Source: JBJXHG01 sp046160865
GTDB taxonomy: Bacteria > Planctomycetota > UBA1135 > GCA-002686595
DNA length: 12,118 bases
Reading direction: 5' to 3'
Assembly (NCBI GenBank): GCA_046160865.1
Contig: JBJXHG010000042.1
Location: 1 to 12,118, forward strand
The notes under the pieces are model-generated. The model did not search any database and had not been told where the DNA came from. It was given only the letters and a program-made list of their open reading frames with translations. Positions 1 to 6,134 of this stretch are shown here, in pieces. Every line of letters starts with the position of its first letter. Position 1 is the first letter of the stretch. The position numbers were made by a program, and so were the translations under genes.

Positions 1-271
1 CGGAAACCTGACAGGTTGCCTGCACCCTCGCGCCTTGCCAGCGACGACGATCTCGACCTTGGTGAGAGCGAACTTCTGACTCAGGACACTAGCCTGCATT
101 TCTCACCACGTCCGTCGCGAGGTTGCGCCAACGCGCTCGTCGCGGCCTGCGGCGTGGCGAACCCCCGACGAGTTTCTCGAGACGCGCTTCACGCGCGAGC
201 CGCGCCGAACCGGGCTTGGACCTTCTGGACCGCGACCGCACGCGGCTCCAGTGCGCGCCGGCTCGATCGGT
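1..271. other. Left-edge stretch without a confident gene
   Basis: No protein family is recognisable here. The plus-strand frame starting at base 1 is open well into the lipoprotein gene but loses any protein-like character after about base 90. A minus-strand frame beginning with ATG at 97-99 is open to the left edge (33 codons, running through SQKFALTKVEIVVAGKAR). It could be the start of a short gene cut by the window, but I cannot identify it. A perfect 13-base palindrome, AACCTGACAGGTT, lies at 5-17. The repeat end at 89-130 is listed separately. Bases 131-271, downstream of the lipoprotein stop, show only weak short inverted repeats and no clear terminator. Confidence 0.4.
89..130 (+). 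repeat. Solo end of the CTAG-flanked repeat also found at 5783-5963
   Basis: Bases 93-110 match the left terminal repeat of the 173-bp element at 5787-5804 in 17 of 18 positions. The match continues through 111-130 against 5805-5824 in about 16 of 20. As in the full copy, the four bases just outside are CTAG (89-92). No matching right end, which would read GGTGAGAAATGC, is visible downstream, so this looks like a decayed or truncated copy rather than an intact element. Within the following 40 bases there is only a faint trace of the opposite arm (GGCGTGGCGAA near 152-162). Confidence 0.7.
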
Positions 272-943
272 TCACACGTCTCGCGTCGGTCCGAGCTCGT
301 CGCACGACACCGAGCGATTCTCGACGCGCACGTTGCGCTCGTACACGACGATCGAGCACGTGCTGCCGTCCTTGCTGCGCACCTGCCATTCGCCTTCGCG
401 AAAGCTGCCCGCGAAGTCGCCTTCCTCCGCGAGCGAGCCGTCGTCGTACCAGATCCGCCAGCGTCCGTTGCGCACGCCGTTCTGCGCCGGGCCCTGCATG
501 CGCAGCTTTCCATTCGGGTACCAGAAGCTCATCTGCGTCGCGACGTTTGGATCGCCGAAGAACGACTCCGTGTTCGGTGCTCCATCGGAGTAGTAGCTGC
601 GCCACACGCCGTGCGGCTTGCCGCGGTCGTACTCGCGCTCCCACAGCTTGACGCCGTTCGCGGACCAAACCGTCTCGCGTCCGTGCTTGACGGGCGAGTG
701 CCCGTCGAGGTGCAGCACGCTCCACTCGTGTACGACGCGGCCCGTTGCAGGATCGGTCTTCTTGCGCGTTTCGACACGCAGAGGTTCCCCGGGCAGCGCA
801 GTTCGAGTCGCACCCGGCAGTGGCCGCGAGAGTCCGGTTTCGTACCGGCACGCGACGAGCGATCCAGCAGAGACGAGGAACGCTGCGACGAGCGCGCGGT
901 GCGCGGCGTGCGTTCGGCTCGAGTTGGCGCGCATGGCGAGCAT
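272..943 (-). CDS. Lipoprotein with MORN_2 (YwqK-like) repeats
   Basis: A 223-residue predicted lipoprotein. Residues 1-32 form a type II signal peptide: a basic start, a hydrophobic stretch (LVAAFLVSAGS), and a lipobox L29-V-A-C32, so Cys32 would be the lipidated residue. From about residue 80 to 195 there are four or five short repeats of the form G-x-W-x-x-(Y/W)-(Y/D)-x-(N/D)-G, for example HGVWRSYYSDG (111-121), SFWYPNGKL (139-147), NGRWRIWYDDG (159-169) and GEWQVRSKDG (184-193). This is the MORN_2 pattern of the so-called YwqK antitoxin family. That family name is historical, and I see no toxin partner beside it. An ATG three codons further in (932-934) could be the true start without affecting the signal peptide. 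It is divergent from the M16 peptidase. The function is unknown; binding at the cell envelope is the usual guess. Confidence 0.85.
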   Translation of the reverse strand: MLAMRANSSRTHAAHRALVAAFLVSAGSLVACRYETGLSRPLPGATRTALPGEPLRVETRKKTDPATGRVVHEWSVLHLDGHSPVKHGRETVWSANGVKLWEREYDRGKPHGVWRSYYSDGAPNTESFFGDPNVATQMSFWYPNGKLRMQGPAQNGVRNGRWRIWYDDGSLAEEGDFAGSFREGEWQVRSKDGSTCSIVVYERNVRVENRSVSCDELGPTRDV

Positions 944-1221
944 GGCGGGTGCGCAGGGATCCTACACGGAGAGCGCTGCTCCCGATCGAGCGCCGAGTCA
1001 CGCACGGCTCGGACTCCGTGAGGCTCCAGTAGCAGCTCCATCGCAGGCCGCGAGGCGGGTGCGCGGCGCCGCGCCACTTCCGAGAGCAAGTCTCGCGTAC
1101 CGCACGGGAGCCGCCCACGCGCTTCCGCTATCCTGTGCGCTCGCCCGCACGCCAACCGCACGAGTCTCACTTTGCGCGACTCGCTTCGCGGCGCGGCCTC
1201 ACCACTTCGGAGCACGCGCTC
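944..1221. other. Divergent intergenic region between lipoprotein and M16 peptidase
   Basis: This 278-bp stretch must contain the promoters for both divergent genes, but I cannot fix a -10/-35 pair with confidence. A weak candidate is TATCCT at 1129-1134, for the peptidase. The peptidase frame stays open upstream to a GTG at 1135, but that extension is Arg/Pro-rich and would bury the signal peptide, so I treat it as noncoding. No gene, RNA or strong repeat was seen here. Confidence 0.4.
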
Positions 1222-3984
1222 ATGATCCTCACCGCACTCACGACTCTCGCTCTGAGCGGCCCCCAAGCCGCGCTCGACGTAGACATCCCGTACCAGAAGT
1301 TCGTGCTCGACAACGGGCTCGAGCTCGTCGTGCACGAGGATCACTCGGATCCCGTCGTGGCGGTCTACGTGTACTACCACGTCGGCAGCGGCCGCGAGGA
1401 GCTCGGCCGCTCGGGGTTCGCGCACTTGTTCGAGCACATGCTCTTCCAAGGATCCCAGCACGTCGGCGACGACCAGCACTTCAAGCTGATCAGCGAAGCA
1501 GGCGGCACGCTCAACGGATCGACGACGGAGGACCGCACCAATTACTACGAGGTGCTGCCGTCCAACCAACTGGAGCTCGCGCTCTGGCTCGAAGCCGATC
1601 GCATGGGCTTCGTGCTGCCCGCGATGACGCAAGCGAAGCTCGACAACCAACGCGATGTCGTGAAGAACGAGCGCCGGCAGAACTACGAGAACCGTCCGTA
1701 CGGCCAAGCGGCGGGCGCGATCGCCGCGGCGCTCTATCCGAAAGAACATCCCTACAGCTGGCTGACGATCGGAAGCCACGAGGACCTCACCGCCGCGAGC
1801 CTCGAAGACGTGAAGAGCTTCTTCACGCGCTGGTACGGGCCGAACAACGCGACGCTCGCCATCGGCGGCGACGTCGATGCGCGACAAGTGCTCGCACTGG
1901 TCGAGAAGTACTTCGGCGCGATTCCACGGGGTCCGCTCGTGGACAAGCCCGCGCCGCGTCCGGTGCAGCTCGCCGAGACCAAGCGCATCGTGATGGAAGA
2001 CAAGGTCAAGCTGCCGCAGGTTTCCTTCACGTGGCCGGGCGTCGAGAACGGCCATCCCGACGAATGCGCGCTGCAGTTCTTGGGCAACGTGCTCGCGGCG
2101 AACAAGTCGGCGATCCTCGATCGCGCGCTGACGATCGACGAAGAGCTCGCGGCCGAAGTCGACGCCCGCAACGATTCGAGCGAAATCGCCGGCACGTTCA
2201 CGATCTCGCTGCGCGCGAACCCGGGGATCACGCTCGACCTGCTCGAGGCGAAGATGTTCGCGCGTCTCGCACAGCTGGCAGTCGACGGCGTCGATCCCGA
2301 CCAGCTCGAACGGGTGAAGACGCGCTACCAAGTCGGCTTCCTGCGCCGCATGGAAACGGTCCAGTCGCGCACCGGCGCCCTCGCGAACTACAACTGCTTC
2401 ACGCGTGATCCGGGTTATTACGCCGAAGACATGCGGCGGCATCTCGCGGTCACGCCGGCCGAGGTGCAGCGCGTCCTCTCGAAGTACGTGCTCGCCAAGC
2501 CGTCGATCGCGCTCTCGGTCGTGCCCGAAGGAAAGAAGAACCTCGCGGCGTCCGACACCGGTCCCGCGACGGTGCGCAGCGCGAAGCGGGTCATCGCGTT
2601 CGACCGCACGCAGCGTCCGGGTTCCGCGCAGGAGCCCGCGTTCCGCGCACCGGTCGTCTGGCACGCGACGCTCGACAACGGCATCCAGGTCGTCGGCACT
2701 CCGTACACGGAGCTGCCGATGACGACGCTCTCGCTCTCCGTGCCCGCCGGACACTTGTACGAGACGATGGACACGCTCGGGCTCGCATCGCTCACCGCGG
2801 ACCTCTTGGACGAAGGCACGCGCGCGCTGTCGGCGACCGAGCTCACCGACGCGCTCGACCGGCTGGGCGCGACGCTGTCGGTGTCGTCGGGCGACGACGA
2901 GATGACGCTGCGTCTCGCATGCCTCGACTCGAAGCTTCCCGAGGCGGTGCAACTCCTCGCCGACGTGTTGTTGACACCACGCTTCGCCGAGGCCGACTTC
3001 CAGCGCATCCACAAGGAGCGGCTGGTCGCGCTGTCGACGCGCAGCGACCAGATTCGCTCCATCGCCGGTGATGCGTTCCGGCGCCTGCTGTGGGGCGATT
3101 GCGTCGCGGGGATGCCGGACATCGGCACGAAGGAGACCGTCCAACGGCTCACGCTCGCAGACGTCAAGAAGTTTCACGCCGCGCACGTAGTGCCGAACGG
3201 CGCGCGCCTCTCGTTCGTCGGCAAGCTCGACGCCGCCGGCGTCAAGAAGCTCTTCGCACCCGTCACCGCGCCGTGGAAGCCGGTCGCGACCGCCGCCACG
3301 GGGCCCAAAGCGCCCGCTCCGGCGCCGATCACTGCGACGAAGATCTATCTCGTCGACAAGCCCGGCGCCGCGCAATCGGAGATCCGCATCGGACACGCGG
3401 CCGTGTCGTCGAAGGACCCGAACTACTATCCGCTGTCGGTGCTCAACATGCCGCTCGGCGGCGCGTTCTCGAGCCGCATCAACCTGAACCTGCGCGAGGA
3501 CAAGGGCTACACGTATGGCGCGCGCACCTCGTTCGAGGGCGGACTCGATCCCGGCGCGTTCGTCGCGTCGGCGGGCGTGAAGACCGACGTCACGAAGGAA
3601 TCGGTCGTCGAGTTCATGAAGGAGCTCGAGAAGATCCAAGCTGGCGTGACGGACGAGGAGCTCGTGTACACGAAGGACTCGATGCGCCAGAGCGCGATTC
3701 GCCAGTACGAATCGACGATGGCGCTCGCCGGCATGCTCGAGTCGATCGGCAAGTACGGCTACGCCGACGACTACGCCGCGAAGCGGCTCGAGCAGCTCGC
3801 CGCGCTGACTGCACCGGCGCTGAAGGAGCTCGCGAACCGCTACATCCGACCCAAGGCCATGGCGATCTTGGTAGTCGGCGACAAAGCGAAGGTCGGCCCG
3901 GGCCTCGCGGAGCTCGGCTACGGAGAAGTCATCGAGCTCGACGTCGACGGCAAGCCGTTGCGCGTGCGAGCCGGCTCGTACTGA
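1222..3984 (+). CDS. M16-family zinc peptidase (insulinase/pitrilysin superfamily), two-domain, secreted
   Basis: A 920-residue zinc endopeptidase of family M16, probably acting on peptides in the periplasm. I chose the ATG at 1222 because it gives a short signal-like start (MILTALTTLALSGPQA) before the first conserved strand, YQKFVLDNGLELVV. A GTG 87 bases upstream would add an implausible basic leader. The inverted zinc motif HxxEH is intact at His68-Leu-Phe-Glu71-His72 (FAHLFEHMLF). The third ligand is probably Glu150 in VVKNERRQ, 78 residues later, which fits the family. Around residues 510-900 a second M16 domain follows that lacks HxxEH (the aligned stretch is LASLTADLLDEGT) but keeps the Arg-Tyr substrate-clamp region, REDKGYTYG, at 758-766. 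An active N-half joined to an inactive C-half in one chain is a normal architecture in bacteria. The gene stands alone, with hairpins downstream and no operon partner. The substrate is unknown. Confidence 0.95.
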   Translation: MILTALTTLALSGPQAALDVDIPYQKFVLDNGLELVVHEDHSDPVVAVYVYYHVGSGREELGRSGFAHLFEHMLFQGSQHVGDDQHFKLISEAGGTLNGSTTEDRTNYYEVLPSNQLELALWLEADRMGFVLPAMTQAKLDNQRDVVKNERRQNYENRPYGQAAGAIAAALYPKEHPYSWLTIGSHEDLTAASLEDVKSFFTRWYGPNNATLAIGGDVDARQVLALVEKYFGAIPRGPLVDKPAPRPVQLAETKRIVMEDKVKLPQVSFTWPGVENGHPDECALQFLGNVLAANKSAILDRALTIDEELAAEVDARNDSSEIAGTFTISLRANPGITLDLLEAKMFARLAQLAVDGVDPDQLERVKTRYQVGFLRRMETVQSRTGALANYNCFTRDPGYYAEDMRRHLAVTPAEVQRVLSKYVLAKPSIALSVVPEGKKNLAASDTGPATVRSAKRVIAFDRTQRPGSAQEPAFRAPVVWHATLDNGIQVVGTPYTELPMTTLSLSVPAGHLYETMDTLGLASLTADLLDEGTRALSATELTDALDRLGATLSVSSGDDEMTLRLACLDSKLPEAVQLLADVLLTPRFAEADFQRIHKERLVALSTRSDQIRSIAGDAFRRLLWGDCVAGMPDIGTKETVQRLTLADVKKFHAAHVVPNGARLSFVGKLDAAGVKKLFAPVTAPWKPVATAATGPKAPAPAPITATKIYLVDKPGAAQSEIRIGHAAVSSKDPNYYPLSVLNMPLGGAFSSRINLNLREDKGYTYGARTSFEGGLDPGAFVASAGVKTDVTKESVVEFMKELEKIQAGVTDEELVYTKDSMRQSAIRQYESTMALAGMLESIGKYGYADDYAAKRLEQLAALTAPALKELANRYIRPKAMAILVVGDKAKVGPGLAELGYGEVIELDVDGKPLRVRAGSY

Positions 3985-4008
3985 GACGCGACTGCGAACG
4001 CAGGCTTC

Positions 4009-4037
4009 GAGCTCGGCGGCGCGACGTCGCCGAGCTC
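4009..4037 (+). terminator. Hairpin after M16 peptidase (first of two)
   Basis: GAGCTCGGCG at 4009-4018 pairs perfectly with CGCCGAGCTC at 4028-4037. The stem can extend inward by three pairs to a three-base loop. It begins 25 bases after the peptidase stop. No U-run follows, so it is terminator-like only by position and stability. It may act with the stronger hairpin at 4064-4109. Confidence 0.45.
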
Positions 4038-4063
4038 TGAAGCGACGAAGAGAAGAGAAGATT

Positions 4064-4109
4064 TCGCGCACTCGCTCGCGCCCGCGGACGGGCGCGAGCG
4101 AGTGCGCGA
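4064..4109 (+). terminator. Perfect 21-bp hairpin after M16 peptidase, homologous to the hairpin at 6040-6084
   Basis: Bases 4064-4084 pair without a mismatch with 4089-4109 around a CGGA tetraloop, giving a 21-bp, mostly G/C stem. An AT-rich run (TTAAATTAA) follows it. It lies 80 bases past the peptidase stop, between that gene and the next one on the same strand, so transcription termination or 3'-end protection is the likely role. The arm sequence is closely related to the hairpin at 6040-6084 (18 of 21 positions in the left arm). That suggests a dispersed palindromic family rather than a one-off terminator. Confidence 0.6.
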
Positions 4110-4129
4110 TTAAATTAAGCTAGCCGGAG

Positions 4130-4141
4130 CCGACATGTCGG
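4130..4141. promoter_or_regulatory. Perfect 12-bp palindrome upstream of nitroreductase-methyltransferase gene (possible operator)
   Basis: CCGACATGTCGG is a perfect dyad, with looser symmetry extending outward (GCCGGA on the left, TCTCGGGC on the right, about 4123-4149). It follows an AT-rich patch at 4110-4122 in otherwise GC-rich DNA, so it could be a regulator site near the promoter of the next gene. This is inferred from position and symmetry only. Confidence 0.3.
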
Positions 4142-4268
4142 TCTCGGGCGTGAGCACAGCCAATAGCCGGTGGCGGCGATGATCGTGAGCGAACGGCGGC
4201 GTGCCTTGCCGCCGTCGCTCTGGACCTCGATCCGAGCCGATGAGAAGCTCTCCGCCTTCGCTTTCCGG

Positions 4269-5786
4269 ATGACTTCCTCGGACGACGCACCGCACGCGCA
4301 CGAATCTCCCGGCCCCGTGCCGCGCGCACAAGACATCCCGGAAGCGCCGGAAGGCACTCCGGCGTTCGGAGCCAAGCAAGAAGACATCGACGAGGGCCGT
4401 CCTGTCGGACCCACACCGGCTTTCGACTTCTGGAACGCGCTCTACACGCGCCGCTCGATCCGCAAGTTCAAGCCGGATGCCGTGCCGCGCGAGCTCGTCG
4501 CGCAGGTGATGCACGCGGGCATCTGGGCACCGTCGTCGTGCAACTACCAGATGTGGGATTTCGTCGCGGTCGACGATCCAGAGGTCAATCGCGCACTCGC
4601 GGGCTTGTCGCTCCAGATGGGCAACGCGCCGGTCAACGTGATCGTGTCCTACGGGCGCGACTTCTCGGAGGAGAACTGGGCCAACATCCAATCGGCGAGC
4701 GCAGCGATCGAGAACATGAGTCTCGCGGCGCACGTGCTCGGTCTCGGCACGTTTTGGATCACGCAGATGGGTGACCGCGAGAAAGTGCGCGAGATCGTCG
4801 GCCTGCCGGAAGACCGCTTGGTCATCGCCGTGCTCGCGCTCGGCTTCCCGAAGATCGTGCCGAAGAAGGGCCCGAAGCGCCGTCCGATGGCGCACGTGAC
4901 GCACTTCAATCACTACGCGGGCCGGCCCATTCCGTCGTCCGCGGATCCCGCGCGCTGGTCCGCCGACTTGCTCGCGATCTACCAGCGCGCACGCGTGCTC
5001 AACGGATTGCGTCACAACAAGCCGCGCGAGTGGGAAGTGCGTGCCATCCAAGCAGCGCTCGACGAGTTCGTTCCAGAGGGCAAGGCGGCGAGTGCCGGCG
5101 ATGCAACGAAGCTGCGTTGGCTCGACGTGCTGCCGTGCACCGGCATCGTCACCGAAAGGCTCTGGACCGAACGCCCCGGCTTCACGTTCGACATCGCGGA
5201 GCGCACGCGCGAGGTCGCCGAGTTCGTCGCCGGCCGCACGCGCCCGAAGGCCGGCCTGCACCGCGCGTTCGATGCGAGCAGCGACGAATCGCTCTCGCTG
5301 CCCCCGGAGTCCGCGTACGACGTGGTGAGCGCGTTCTTCCGCCTCGAGAACTTGCCCGCGAGCGAACGACCGGCGCTCGTCGCGTCGATGGCGCGCTGCG
5401 TGAAGCCCGGTGGACGCGTGTTGATCGGGTTCGTCAATCGACGCTCGTATCACGACGCGAGCGAGTGGATGCGTAGCCGGCGCGGCGGACCGCGCGGCGT
5501 CGAGTACGTGCTCGCGCCCGATCCGAGCATCGGTCCGTTCGAGTCGATCGCTCCCGAGGAGATCGAAGACGTGGCACATCGCGCGGGACTCGTGCTCGAC
5601 GGCAAGCTCGGCGCGCAAGCAGTTCCCTCGCGCGAAGAGATCGAGTTCCGCACGCGCAACTTCTCCGCGCGCGGCAAGAGCAGCGTACGAGCGCTCGGCT
5701 GGATGCTCGCGCGCGTCGAAGCGATCCCCGGTGTGAGATCGAAGCGCGGCCGCTTTCAGTTCCATTGTTACCGCCGCGAGCGCTAG
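4269..5786 (+). CDS. Nitroreductase-like flavoprotein fused to a class I SAM-methyltransferase-like domain
   Basis: A 505-residue protein with two domains. After a Pro/Glu-rich, probably disordered leader (1-50), residues about 52-215 form a nitroreductase-fold FMN domain. Its features are the N-terminal RRSIRKFKPD (61-70) of the flavin-binding arginine-serine motif, the segment GIWAPSSCNYQMWDF (84-98), and the helix AIENMSLAAHVLGLGTFW with EIVGLPEDRLVIAVLALGFP (to 194). Residues about 240-505 resemble a class I methyltransferase. LRWLDVLPCTGIVTERL (282-298) stands where motif I should be. It is followed by YDVVSAFFRLENLPASERP (350-368) and RCVKPGGRVLIGFVNR (376-391), the usual D-x-V and K-P-G-G segments. 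Motif I is degenerate, with LPC in place of the GCG of D-x-GCGTG, so SAM binding is uncertain. A GTG at 4170 and an ATG at 4179 are alternative starts; I prefer 4269 because the upstream codons look noncoding. The TAG stop lies inside the CTAG that borders the repeat element at 5787. Confidence 0.82.
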   Translation: MTSSDDAPHAHESPGPVPRAQDIPEAPEGTPAFGAKQEDIDEGRPVGPTPAFDFWNALYTRRSIRKFKPDAVPRELVAQVMHAGIWAPSSCNYQMWDFVAVDDPEVNRALAGLSLQMGNAPVNVIVSYGRDFSEENWANIQSASAAIENMSLAAHVLGLGTFWITQMGDREKVREIVGLPEDRLVIAVLALGFPKIVPKKGPKRRPMAHVTHFNHYAGRPIPSSADPARWSADLLAIYQRARVLNGLRHNKPREWEVRAIQAALDEFVPEGKAASAGDATKLRWLDVLPCTGIVTERLWTERPGFTFDIAERTREVAEFVAGRTRPKAGLHRAFDASSDESLSLPPESAYDVVSAFFRLENLPASERPALVASMARCVKPGGRVLIGFVNRRSYHDASEWMRSRRGGPRGVEYVLAPDPSIGPFESIAPEEIEDVAHRAGLVLDGKLGAQAVPSREEIEFRTRNFSARGKSSVRALGWMLARVEAIPGVRSKRGRFQFHCYRRER

Positions 5787-5963
5787 CCCGCATTTCTCAC
5801 CACGTTCGTCGCGAGGTCGTGCGAACTCGTTCGGAGCAAGGCGCTGCATCGGAATCGACCGGAGCTGACCTGTTAGGTCAGCGAGGATCGATTCTGAGCC
5901 AACAACGCCGCTCCGAATGAGTTGGCGCGACCGCAGCAGGGCGTGGTGAGAAATGCGGGCTAG
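5783..5963. mobile_element. MITE-like 173-bp near-palindrome with CTAG direct repeats
   Basis: The element proper is 5787-5959. Its outer 18 bases (5787-5804 and 5942-5959) are exact inverted repeats, reading CCCGCATTTCTCACCACG inward. Symmetry continues through the whole element: bases 5815-5837 match the reverse complement of the right arm in 20 of 23 positions. The centre is a perfect hairpin, GCTGACCT-GTT-AGGTCAGC, at 5864-5882. CTAG lies directly outside both ends (5783-5786 and 5960-5963), as expected of a 4-bp target duplication. There is no room for a transposase, so it is a non-autonomous element. From memory, ends beginning CC with 4-5 bp duplications recall the IS1380 family, but I could not check this. 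The insertion point falls on the stop codon of the nitroreductase fusion and preserves it. Confidence 0.8.
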
Positions 5964-6039
5964 AGCCACGAGCACAGCAACGGCGATCGAGTTCAACGGC
6001 GACCGGGAGCAACCGCCAACCGACCGGTCTTTCCCTTGA

Positions 6040-6084
6040 TCGCGCACACGTTCGAGCCCGTTGCGGGCGCGAACGTGTGCGCGA
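6040..6084. terminator. Strong hairpin between convergent genes, homologous to 4064-4109
   Basis: Bases 6040-6054 pair perfectly with 6070-6084 (15 bp). After one A-G mismatch, five further pairs close on a TTG loop. The site lies 50 bases past the stop of the HEAT-vWA gene and after the repeat element that follows the nitroreductase fusion, so it could serve both converging transcripts. No U-run is present on either strand. Compared with the hairpin at 4064-4109, two of the three left-arm differences are matched by compensating changes in the right arm. Confidence 0.6.
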
Positions 6085-6134
6085 AATCGCGACGCACAGA
6101 TTGCCGCGCGCGCCCCAAACCGCCTCGCGCCCCG

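Noticed and set aside
1..92. C-terminal end of an upstream plus-strand gene (frame ending TGA at 76-78)
   Set aside because: The short translation (about 24 codons) cannot be matched to any family, and the minus-strand frame is equally plausible, so no call is made.
272..943. YwqK-type toxin-antitoxin module
   Set aside because: The MORN_2 repeats fit the family name, but the protein is a secreted lipoprotein and no toxin gene is adjacent. The name alone does not support a toxin-antitoxin call.
529..4071. Very long open frame on the minus strand opposite the M16 peptidase
   Set aside because: It is an antisense shadow of a high-GC gene: the sequence is Arg/Glu/Leu-rich with no recognisable domain, while the plus strand carries an intact M16 peptidase.
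4110..6047. 645-codon minus-strand open frame opposite the nitroreductase fusion
   Set aside because: Low-complexity Arg/Ala/His-rich translation, no family resemblance, and it runs through the repeat element and the hairpin. The plus strand has clear domains.
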